From Gilvibacter sp. (GTDB lineage Bacteria > Bacteroidota > Bacteroidia > Flavobacteriales > Flavobacteriaceae): a stretch of 55,538 nt of DNA. Position 1 is the first letter of the stretch. Every line of letters starts with the position of its first letter. The stretch lies in the NCBI RefSeq assembly GCF_013214815.1, contig NZ_JABSPU010000013.1:1-55538 (forward strand). The letters are read 5' to 3'. Position numbers and translations under genes: made by a program. The notes beneath the pieces are model-generated. The model was not told the origin of the DNA and did no database searches. It saw only the letters and a program-made list of their open reading frames with translations. Shown here piece by piece: positions 17,170 to 25,098 of the stretch.

Positions 17170-18391
17170 TTGCGATTCCTTGGGCGATCAAGTAACCACC
17201 CGTCCAAGCATTTTGAAAATTAAAGCCACCCGTAAGCGCATCCACATCAATTACTTCACCTGCTAAGTGTAACCCAGGGACAATACGACTTTCAAAAGAT
17301 TTGAAATTGATCTCATTAAGTGCCACTCCTCCTGCGGTCACAAACTCATCTTTATAGGTGCTTTTTCCAATTACAGCATAGGTATCACCAAGAATGGTGT
17401 TACTGAGTTCTTCCAATTTTTTGTTGGATTGATCACTCCAAAGACCCTTGGAATCCAGTCCAGAACGCTCTAAAAGGTAGTTCCAGAGTCGTTTGGGCAT
17501 CTCCAAGGTATTGCCATTGCTTAATTGTTGTTTAGCTCGATCCAAACGCAGCTTTTTAAAGACTTCTTGCAATTGCTCCGGATGCATATCTACCCATCTA
17601 ACCTTGATGCTGAAGTTATATCCACAGGCTGACAGCTCTCTGGCCGCAACCGCAGAAAGCTTCAAGATTCCAGGGCCGCTCAATCCCCAATGGGTTACCA
17701 AGACTGGGCCGCTTTGAGAAAGCCAAGGTTTCTGATTTGCATCCAACAGTTGTACCTCTGCAGGCTGACTCAGCCCTTGCAGGGCCAACAAATCAGGCTC
17801 GTTTATATTGAAGGTAAACAAAGATGGAACTGGAGAAACTATTGTATGTCCTTTCTTGGAAAGCAGTTGCCAGATCTTTTTGGAACTTCCAGCCGTGATT
17901 ACCAAGCGTTTTGTAGTATACTTAGCTAGCGCCGTGTTTACTTGAAATCCAGTTTCGACAGTTTCAAAATCGACTACATTCTGAGAAAGTTTTACTTCAA
18001 TATTGAACCGATTTGCTTCGGATTCCAAGCAGTCAATAATGGTTTGAGAACTATCGGTTACAGGAAACATTCGGCCGTCCTCCTCAATTTTAAGCGGCAC
18101 CCCTCGCTCTTCAAACCAAGCGACAGTATCGCCAGTCATAAACTTGTGAAAGGGACCTAGTAATTCCTTTTCTCCTCTCGGGTAATAGGTCGTTAAGGTT
18201 TTTGGATCAAATTCTGCATGGGTTACATTGCAACGTCCGCCGCCTGAAATTCTAACTTTTTGCAGAACCGCTTTTGATTTTTCCAAGATCATGATCTTGA
18301 GCTCTGGACGGGCTTCTGCCAAATTGATCGCGGTGAAAAAGCCGGCTGCTCCACCTCCAACAATCACAACATCGTAGGTGAAATTTTCCAT
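17159..18391 (-). CDS. HI0933/BaiN-like FAD-dependent oxidoreductase
   Basis: 410 residues. FAD-binding D-V-V-I-V-G-G-G-A-A-G-F-F at residues 6-18, the family-specific I-S-G-G-G-R-C-N-V-T-H near residue 48, and the C-terminal G-L-H-L-A-G-E-V-I-D-V-D-A-L-T-G-G-F-N-F-Q signature. These YhiN/HI0933 proteins are widespread flavoproteins with uncertain substrates. It starts 3 nt after the PfkB gene and ends the sugar operon, but is probably a housekeeping passenger rather than a catabolic enzyme. Confidence 0.88.
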   Translation of the reverse strand: MENFTYDVVIVGGGAAGFFTAINLAEARPELKIMILEKSKAVLQKVRISGGGRCNVTHAEFDPKTLTTYYPRGEKELLGPFHKFMTGDTVAWFEERGVPLKIEEDGRMFPVTDSSQTIIDCLESEANRFNIEVKLSQNVVDFETVETGFQVNTALAKYTTKRLVITAGSSKKIWQLLSKKGHTIVSPVPSLFTFNINEPDLLALQGLSQPAEVQLLDANQKPWLSQSGPVLVTHWGLSGPGILKLSAVAARELSACGYNFSIKVRWVDMHPEQLQEVFKKLRLDRAKQQLSNGNTLEMPKRLWNYLLERSGLDSKGLWSDQSNKKLEELSNTILGDTYAVIGKSTYKDEFVTAGGVALNEINFKSFESRIVPGLHLAGEVIDVDALTGGFNFQNAWTGGYLIAQGIATSL

Positions 18392-18394
18392 TGC

Positions 18395-19336
18395 TTAAAG
18401 ATTGAGAACGGTGTGTAGCATACTCGCATAATCAGGGATACGCCCTACATTCTGCAACTTTATGGCGGCAGTTTTAAGACCTGTACTCATACATTCTCTC
18501 GGCGCCATTTCCTTGAGATGTGCAAACAAGAATCCGCTCCAAAAAGCATCTCCTGCACCGGTTGCATCCATGATTTTCTCCACTTTCATTGCGGGTAGCT
18601 CTATCGGATCTTCCTCCGGTTGTGAAAGCATAGCTCCCTTTTTTCCCAAAGTCAAACAGATCATTTTGGCACCCCAATCATGCAGGGTTTTAAACAGCTC
18701 ATCAGGTGCCATGGCATAACCAAAAATTCGCTCCACATCGTCTAAACTGGCTTTGATCAATGGATTCATGGCGCAGTAATTCTTGACAACTTCTAAGGCC
18801 TCCGCACGGTCTGGCCAAATGGAAGGCGCATAATTGATATCAATACTCAAGGTAGCACCAGCAGCATGAGCCTGGGCCGCTGCAGCAAGGATACTGGATC
18901 TTGCAGGTTGTCTACTCAATCCAAAGCAGCTGCAGTGGAACAAACGAGTATTTTTAAGGTTTTCCGTTGGAAGTTGATCTTCACTGATTTGGAAATCTGC
19001 TCCACGCATCGGGATAAACTCCGGACTGCCCTCAGTTCGGGAGACAAAGATCACCGTGGTTGGATGGGCGTCCACCTCTTGCAATCCATCTAGGTTGATC
19101 TCAGCTTCCTCAAAACGAGCTTTGATATAGGTGCCAAAACCGTCTTTACCAATAGCAGCGATCAAGCCTACATTCAATCCGAATCGGGCCAAATTCATCG
19201 CAACATTGGTAGGCGAACCTCCCAAATATCTGTGATAATCTTTGATTTCTGAGATGGGTTTTTCCTTTTGGTTTCCGATGAAATCAATCAAAGTCTCACC
19301 GGCACAAATGATATCTAGTTGTTGGTTCTGTGACAT
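18395..19336 (-). CDS. PfkB-family carbohydrate kinase (probable fructokinase)
   Basis: 313 residues. The PfkB signature 1 region Y-L-G-G-S-P-T-N-V-A-M-N-L-A-R-F-G lies near residue 33 and signature 2, D-A-T-G-A-G-D-A-F-W-S-G-F, near residue 250 with the catalytic Asp. Length and the G-G-S-P-T-N start suit fructokinases/2-keto-3-deoxygluconate kinases. Begins 1 nt after the trehalase stop, so it shares that operon; fructose set free by the GH100 enzyme is the likely substrate (inference). Confidence 0.85.
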   Translation of the reverse strand: MSQNQQLDIICAGETLIDFIGNQKEKPISEIKDYHRYLGGSPTNVAMNLARFGLNVGLIAAIGKDGFGTYIKARFEEAEINLDGLQEVDAHPTTVIFVSRTEGSPEFIPMRGADFQISEDQLPTENLKNTRLFHCSCFGLSRQPARSSILAAAAQAHAAGATLSIDINYAPSIWPDRAEALEVVKNYCAMNPLIKASLDDVERIFGYAMAPDELFKTLHDWGAKMICLTLGKKGAMLSQPEEDPIELPAMKVEKIMDATGAGDAFWSGFLFAHLKEMAPRECMSTGLKTAAIKLQNVGRIPDYASMLHTVLNL

Positions 19337-19337
19337 C

Positions 19338-21203
19338 TTAAAATAAATGTTCAGGAGGAGTTAAGGCGTTGAGCTCCTCGCGTAATTGGTCTGTTAAAAA
19401 AGTAAGGCCGTATTGGAAAGAAGCATTCATCCATCCAAAGCCTTCGGTTGTAATGTATTCAAATTCTGTCCCCACGTTTCCGTATTCAGCAAAGACTAAA
19501 TGGGTGGCTTGGACCACGTCATATTTCTCCGGAATGGTTCCGTTATAATCGGTCGCATTGCGGACAATCATGTATAGCCAGCGATACACCACTTCATGCA
19601 ATTGCCCAGTGTATCCATAGTCATCAAGGCCTTTCCAGATCATCATCTGATGCGGTGCCCAACCGTTGGGATAATCCCACTGACGCTGTGGCCTTTCAGG
19701 ACCAACAGCTCCTCGACTTTCACCATCACAAGAGGCAATTCCGCCTTTCTCCAAGAGCTTGGGCAATAGATTTGCAACCAAAGATCTCGCTTGCTGCTCA
19801 GAGGCCATTCCACACCAAAGAGGTGTTAATGCGGTGGCAGAATTAAAGACGACCTGCTCTTGTTTCTGAACATCATAATCGTAATAAACTCCGTCTGATT
19901 CGTTCCACAGATACTGATCCACCAGATCTCTGCGTTTTACTGCTGCCTGTTCAAATTGCTTGCTGTGATAGACTTTATCTCCAACCACAAAATGATCATC
20001 AAAGACGGATTTGATCAGCTCGGCAAAGTCAGTCTCATACTTATACAAAAAGGCATTGAGCTCTACCAAGGCCATATCAGCGCAGCGGCCTTCTATTCTG
20101 TAGGAAGTATCGTGGCCAGACTCACGAACGGTCCGATCATGAATAAAATAGGCATCCAACTCAGAGTTGATTATGGAACCATTTGCATAGGCTTCTATAA
20201 AAGCTTCAATACTCAAACCAGCTTGGTCTGCATAGGGTTTTAGAACGGCGTCGTAATGTCCAAATTCTGCCTCGGGCGTGATCCCGATTCCTTCGGCCAA
20301 AAATCGATTCAAACCAATTGCAGTAAGGCGCTTTCCTGGAGCCATCCAAACAGTTTCGTATTCCTTTATGGCCGTTGCCAAATGTGAGGCTAGCCATTGT
20401 ACATCCTTGTTTTTCTCAAAGACCTCTCTAATCTGACTGGAATAAAATGGCGGTTGTGTTCGAGTTAAATAATAAGAACGGTTGGCATTGAGAATCTTGC
20501 CGTAATGTTCAATTTGGTATTGGAAATTATCTGCCATGGACTGTGCTAAATGGGACTTCCCATCCAAGTGCAAACCAATACTTTCAAAATAGGAATCCCA
20601 ACCGTACATTTCATTAAAACGACCCCCGGGTACTACAAATGGAGCTCCGAGAACAACATCGCCCTCTTGGCACAAGCGCAAGGCCAGAATCCCGGGTTTG
20701 TCGTTTAGATCTGCCACATAACGCGCAGAAATATCTTCTGGTAGGCGAACCACTTCAATAGGATGAGCCGCTTCTAATGCCTTGTAATAATCATAGGCCA
20801 TCTGATCTTGATAGGGCACATATACTTTGAGTTGCTGTTCCGCTAAAAATTCGTTCTTAGTATCTGAGACAAGAGCCGCTATTCCATCGGCATCTATACT
20901 GCGTGTGAGGCCATCCCAAAAATAATTTCGAATCATTCTAGAAACTCGATCTGCTGGTGGTTCCTCTAATTTGCTTAAAGGAATTGTTGCCACTGATTGA
21001 TCACCGCGCCCGGCAATGACCAATTCTTGCAACAGATTGGACAGGGCATAAGTGCCTTTTAGGGTATGGATAGTGCCTGAAGTGCTGGTCAAGGCAAAGG
21101 ACTTGGGTCCTTGATCATTGATGGTGATCTTTTTGTCGCCATCAGTATCTTCTTGAGTCAAAAGCTCCTTAAGCGTTTGCGCAATATTGACTTTGAATTC
21201 CAT
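19338..21203 (-). CDS. GH37 trehalase, fungal neutral-trehalase-like with Ca-binding loop
   Basis: 621 residues without signal peptide, so cytoplasmic. Trehalase signature 1 reads P-G-G-R-F-N-E-M-Y-G-W-D-S-Y (about 196-209) and signature 2 reads Q-W-D-Y-P-N-G-W-A-P (about 508-517). Residues 19-30, D-T-D-G-D-K-K-I-T-I-N-D, form an EF-hand-type loop followed by G-P-K, the same order as in the calcium-binding region of fungal neutral trehalases. It hydrolyses alpha,alpha-trehalose to two glucose. It follows two MFS transporters and precedes a PfkB kinase in one operon, consistent with uptake and intracellular hydrolysis of a disaccharide. Confidence 0.9.
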   Translation of the reverse strand: MEFKVNIAQTLKELLTQEDTDGDKKITINDQGPKSFALTSTSGTIHTLKGTYALSNLLQELVIAGRGDQSVATIPLSKLEEPPADRVSRMIRNYFWDGLTRSIDADGIAALVSDTKNEFLAEQQLKVYVPYQDQMAYDYYKALEAAHPIEVVRLPEDISARYVADLNDKPGILALRLCQEGDVVLGAPFVVPGGRFNEMYGWDSYFESIGLHLDGKSHLAQSMADNFQYQIEHYGKILNANRSYYLTRTQPPFYSSQIREVFEKNKDVQWLASHLATAIKEYETVWMAPGKRLTAIGLNRFLAEGIGITPEAEFGHYDAVLKPYADQAGLSIEAFIEAYANGSIINSELDAYFIHDRTVRESGHDTSYRIEGRCADMALVELNAFLYKYETDFAELIKSVFDDHFVVGDKVYHSKQFEQAAVKRRDLVDQYLWNESDGVYYDYDVQKQEQVVFNSATALTPLWCGMASEQQARSLVANLLPKLLEKGGIASCDGESRGAVGPERPQRQWDYPNGWAPHQMMIWKGLDDYGYTGQLHEVVYRWLYMIVRNATDYNGTIPEKYDVVQATHLVFAEYGNVGTEFEYITTEGFGWMNASFQYGLTFLTDQLREELNALTPPEHLF

Positions 21204-21219
21204 GAAACTTTCGTCTGAT

Positions 21220-22458
21220 TTAAGCCGTTAAGGCTTTTTGTTTTTGAATCATGCGGTAAAATATCCAGATCGCAATCAAGATCAAAGTCACCGGAACCAG
21301 CGCAAAATAGAAAGCAGTAGCTCCGTCATAAGCCTCAAAAACGTGCCCTGTGATAATAGAACCTGTGGTGCCTCCTAAAGCAGAGAAGATCACTATAAGC
21401 CCAGAGACCGAACTGTGCATATGCTTGGGTTGCGAACTGAGTATTGTGGAATTGATCGTTGGATAGATCGGCGCCAAAAAGAAGCCCAATAAAGGCATCA
21501 AATAGACTACCAAAGGTGCATTGGTCCAACTGATGTCTCCACTCACCTCGCTGTTTCCTGCCAAAGGTAAAGCCAGTAATATGATCGCAGCTACGGCAAT
21601 TAAACAGACCGATAATACATAGATCCATTTGATTCGAGCCAATACCGCACCCGAGGCGAATCGACCGATCATCGTTGCGCCTCCTAATACGGCTCCAGCT
21701 TGTATGGCCATAGAAGAAGGCGTGTTTAGAATATCTTGATAAAAGGTAGGGAACCAAGTTTGGAAGCTCTGCTCGATTAGCACATACAAGAATACGCTCA
21801 CAATAAACACCAACACCAATGGCTTAGCAATAGTTGCGAACATCTCGTAGAAATCCTCAGATAAACTTCTGGATTCGATCTTTGCTTCACTTTCATCCAA
21901 TTTAGAGAACCACAGCACCACTAAGGCCAAAAGTGACAATGCGCCTAGGAACCAATACATATTGTACCATTCTTGTGACTTCGGATTGGCATCGTCAACA
22001 AACAAACTAAAGGCGACGTTTCCAACCAGGATTCCAGCCATAAAAAAGGCCTCCAAAACGCTCATAAAACTAGCGTGTTGTTTGGCATCATCAGTAACCA
22101 AACCAATGGTTGCAAAAACTGAAACTTTAATCAGTGCGAAGGAAATTCCAATGGCCATAAAGAGGACTTTGAAATACCAAAAAGCATCTGTAAAAGGCAT
22201 CAAACAGCAACATCCTGCAACTAGAATGAGTCCAATGACCATGGAGCGTTTTAGTCCAATCTTAGGCAAAAAGGAAGCCAGCAAAAAAGATGTTATTGCA
22301 ATTGGCAGATCTTTAAAACCCTCTAAGACACTCGCGGCATCTTTGGTGATTTCATAATTGCGTTGCACTTGAAGGATCACCGTTCCCACGCTGTTCAATA
22401 GGATCGCAAAAACGAAATAATTGAGCAGTAATGCGACTTTAATTCCCAGTCCTTTCAT
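21220..22458 (-). CDS. MFS transporter (FucP/TsgA-like)
   Basis: 412 residues with 12 predicted membrane helices and a short cytoplasmic loop in the middle (S-K-L-D-E-S-E-A-K-I-E-S). The general shape and absence of the sugar-porter P-E-T-K-G signature place it with proton-sugar symporters of the FucP kind, but substrate is unknown. Its ATG shares one base with the stop of the upstream SLC45-like gene (TAATG), and it ends 16 nt before the trehalase. Confidence 0.78.
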   Translation of the reverse strand: MKGLGIKVALLLNYFVFAILLNSVGTVILQVQRNYEITKDAASVLEGFKDLPIAITSFLLASFLPKIGLKRSMVIGLILVAGCCCLMPFTDAFWYFKVLFMAIGISFALIKVSVFATIGLVTDDAKQHASFMSVLEAFFMAGILVGNVAFSLFVDDANPKSQEWYNMYWFLGALSLLALVVLWFSKLDESEAKIESRSLSEDFYEMFATIAKPLVLVFIVSVFLYVLIEQSFQTWFPTFYQDILNTPSSMAIQAGAVLGGATMIGRFASGAVLARIKWIYVLSVCLIAVAAIILLALPLAGNSEVSGDISWTNAPLVVYLMPLLGFFLAPIYPTINSTILSSQPKHMHSSVSGLIVIFSALGGTTGSIITGHVFEAYDGATAFYFALVPVTLILIAIWIFYRMIQKQKALTA

Positions 22459-23783
22459 TAGGCTTCGTTTTGAGCTTTTTTCACATTGAGTCGCATGGCT
22501 AATGCCGCGGAAATGATAAAGAACACTCCAGCAAACAATATGGCATTAACCGCGTTTCCACCCATCAAATGCTCCAAGATTGGTCCGAAGGTCAAGGTTT
22601 GAATTCCCATCGGGATTACAATCATCATGTTCAAAATACCCATATACACCCCACGTCTGTCTTGAGGAACAATTTTAGAAACCATGGAATAGGGTATCCC
22701 CATCATGGCCGCCCAACCAATACCGAACAGGATCATTGGGAATAATACCGTGACAGAATCATTGATATGCGGAATGGCCAGCAGAGCCAAACCGGTTCCT
22801 AACAAACTCAAGGCGTAAATCTTCTTGCCACCAAATCGAACCATAAGCGGCACTAAGGCTAAGGCAACGATCATGGTGGTAATATTGTACGTACTGCTCA
22901 TTTTTGCAGCCTGCGCAAGGGCCTCAGACTTATCAAAGCCCATAGTTTTTTCAAACATCGGCGCAATCATCTGCCAGTAACAGAACAAAGCATACCACTG
23001 GAATAGATAGACTCCAGAGAGCTTCCACATGAACTTAGGCATGTCTTTTACGGCTTCTTTAATCTCTAAGAAAGGCTGCCGCACTTTTTGCATAAAAGGC
23101 AGCTTTTTCTGCCGTTTAATTTCTTCGTATTCTTCGTCGGATGGAGGTATTTCTGGAGTGGTATAAACCGACCAGCCAATGGTTATCACAGAGAGCGCCG
23201 CTCCTATAAAGAAGGAGTAATACAACCAGGTAGGTATGGTCCCTGCAGTTTCCACAGCATCACCGCCAAACCAGTCTTGGAAGAGAAAGATCGATAGATT
23301 CGCAATTACAATTCCCGCTCCCACAAAAAGACTCTGCATTTGATACCCCAGACTCAGTTGCTTTTCTGGTAATTTATCTCCCACAAAGGCGCGGTAAGGC
23401 TCCATAGCCATATTGTTTCCAACATCAAGGATCCAAAGCAATCCAACAGCGAACCACAATTCTGGACTGTACGGGAACAAGAAAAGACAAATACTACCTA
23501 AAAGCGCACCAATCAAAAAGAAGGGTTTACGCCTTCCCCATTTGGGAGACCAGGTTTTATCAGAAATAGCACCAATAATGGGCTGTACGATCAGACCAGT
23601 AACAGGACCGGCAATATTGAGCAAGGGCAGGTCTTCTGGCTGCGCTCCCAAGAAAGAAAAGATGGGATTGATCGCGGTTTGCTGCAATCCAAAACTGAAT
23701 TGGATGCCCAAAAAACCAACATTCATATTAAAGATCTGCCAAAAAGATAGTTGCGGCTTCGGAATCTTAGAAATGATACTCAT
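22458..23783 (-). CDS. SLC45-like MFS sugar transporter (sucrose/maltose type)
   Basis: 441 residues, 12 predicted helices. N-terminal F-W-Q-I-F-N-M-N-V-G-F-L-G and the loop S-P-K-W-G-R-R-K-P-F-F-L-I-G (about 81-94) match the glycoside-H+ symporters related to plant sucrose carriers and SLC45. It would import a disaccharide across the inner membrane. First gene of an operon with a second MFS carrier, trehalase and PfkB kinase; a LacI-type operator lies 91 bp upstream of its start. Confidence 0.85.
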   Translation of the reverse strand: MSIISKIPKPQLSFWQIFNMNVGFLGIQFSFGLQQTAINPIFSFLGAQPEDLPLLNIAGPVTGLIVQPIIGAISDKTWSPKWGRRKPFFLIGALLGSICLFLFPYSPELWFAVGLLWILDVGNNMAMEPYRAFVGDKLPEKQLSLGYQMQSLFVGAGIVIANLSIFLFQDWFGGDAVETAGTIPTWLYYSFFIGAALSVITIGWSVYTTPEIPPSDEEYEEIKRQKKLPFMQKVRQPFLEIKEAVKDMPKFMWKLSGVYLFQWYALFCYWQMIAPMFEKTMGFDKSEALAQAAKMSSTYNITTMIVALALVPLMVRFGGKKIYALSLLGTGLALLAIPHINDSVTVLFPMILFGIGWAAMMGIPYSMVSKIVPQDRRGVYMGILNMMIVIPMGIQTLTFGPILEHLMGGNAVNAILFAGVFFIISAALAMRLNVKKAQNEA

Positions 23784-23873
23784 ACCTGTTTATTTAGTTG
23801 CCAATGAGTACCTAATATCTGCAATTTTTTAGGCATTTCTAAGAATACCTCCCACAAATTGAGATATAGGCAA

Positions 23874-23887
23874 CGAAAACGTTATCG
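23874..23887. promoter_or_regulatory. LacI-type operator upstream of the transporter/trehalase operon
   Basis: CGAAAACGTTATCG differs at one position from the perfect palindrome CGAAAACGTTTTCG found upstream of lacI at 45052-45065. It lies in the 123-bp gap upstream of the SLC45-like gene. The match suggests direct control of this operon by the LacI protein at 45305. Confidence 0.65.
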
Positions 23888-23906
23888 AAAGGGCGAATTG
23901 TTAATT

Positions 23907-25091
23907 TTAGTGGAAGACTGTTGTGCGCTCTTTGGCCTGTATCATTCGGAGCGCTTCTTGCATAAAGATCACACCCGATGCGCTGTAGCCCATTTGAGTT
24001 TTACCACCTAGAGTTTTGCTGATGGGATTGTAGTATTCCTGATACGCCCAGTCTGATTTTGTAAGCAACTCTTGCTCAAAAGCACCAATGATCTCGGAAA
24101 CTAATTCTGATTCACCTTGTGCCGCCAATCCTAGGGTAAATAAGCCCATCCACACGGGCCAAACACCTCCATTGTGAAAATCCCCCGGATGGTTTTTAAA
24201 ACTATAGGAGTAATTGGTCTTAAGCATATTCCAGTCGTAAGAATCTTTATTGATCACCGGCCAGAACGCTGGAATTAAACAGGCGCCTGTCTCTTGCTTA
24301 AACCCGCTAACACCTACGCGCAAAGCTTCTTTTTGAGCCTCACTTAAATCCCAATACAACAAAGCTAAGGCATTGCCTCCAGCATCAAAGCGGAGGTCGT
24401 ATAAGCCGGGTAAAACAAAGGCTGCGAAATTCTGAACGCCTTTATTAAGGGCATCCTCAAATCCTGCTTTATGGTGGGCTAAGTCGCTATTTTTAGCCTC
24501 TGGCCAAAAATTGATCAGACTCTTTCTGTCAACGTCAAAACCACGATCATAACCCAAATCGGCGAGGGCCTTTTCCCCTATCATCCGCAGTAAATTATCA
24601 TAAAGCGTATAACCATGAACGGGGTATTCGTCTGCCCAATTCCCGCTCAAAGGCGTATAGAGCCAACCCTTGTTGTTGAATTCTAAGTTGACCAAATATG
24701 ATCTGGTTTTAAGCACATTTGATTTAATGCGATTCCAGGTAGTCTCGTCTCCAGTATGTTTGAAATACAAACAAGCCCCGAGAATAAACCAAGTATTGGC
24801 ATCAATACGTCCAACCAGTGAGCCATAAGAGACCTTGCCATTTCTGGGATCTACATTCGAGGGAATGATTCCTTCTTCGGACTGATTTTCCGCCAGGGTT
24901 AAAAGAGAGTTCTTAAATGCTTCTAGGTGTTTAGGAGCCTTAGTGATCAAAGCAGCCATACCACAAACCATTGAGTCACGTGACCAAATACGTTTGTAAT
25001 TGTCCTCATCCAGGGTGCTAGCCAAAAACCCATTAGGCGTAGAAAGGTTATCTAGAAGTTGCCAAGCAATGGTTTTCTGGGCTGAGATCAT
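23907..25091 (-). CDS. GH100-like (alkaline/neutral invertase) six-hairpin glycosidase
   Basis: 394 residues, no signal peptide, so cytoplasmic. Blocks shared with plant/cyanobacterial alkaline/neutral invertases: I-W-S-R-D-S (about 34-39), L-V-G-R-I-D-A-N-T-W-F-I (about 90-101), W-A-D-E-Y-P-V-H-G-Y (about 150-159, with the Asp where the catalytic acid is expected), L-R-F-D-A-G-G-N-A-L-A, F-H-N-G-G-V-W-P-V-W (about 305-314) and a late E-Y-Y-N. GH100 enzymes split sucrose to glucose and fructose; other alpha-glycosidase activity is possible. Last gene of the operon, 7 nt after GH97. Confidence 0.75.
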   Translation of the reverse strand: MISAQKTIAWQLLDNLSTPNGFLASTLDEDNYKRIWSRDSMVCGMAALITKAPKHLEAFKNSLLTLAENQSEEGIIPSNVDPRNGKVSYGSLVGRIDANTWFILGACLYFKHTGDETTWNRIKSNVLKTRSYLVNLEFNNKGWLYTPLSGNWADEYPVHGYTLYDNLLRMIGEKALADLGYDRGFDVDRKSLINFWPEAKNSDLAHHKAGFEDALNKGVQNFAAFVLPGLYDLRFDAGGNALALLYWDLSEAQKEALRVGVSGFKQETGACLIPAFWPVINKDSYDWNMLKTNYSYSFKNHPGDFHNGGVWPVWMGLFTLGLAAQGESELVSEIIGAFEQELLTKSDWAYQEYYNPISKTLGGKTQMGYSASGVIFMQEALRMIQAKERTTVFH

Positions 25092-25098
25092 CGCACAG

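Noticed and set aside
21335-21757. 140-codon ORF inside the MFS gene, other frame
   Set aside because: Composition is rich in Cys, His and Arg, with no start context, and fully inside a clear transporter gene.
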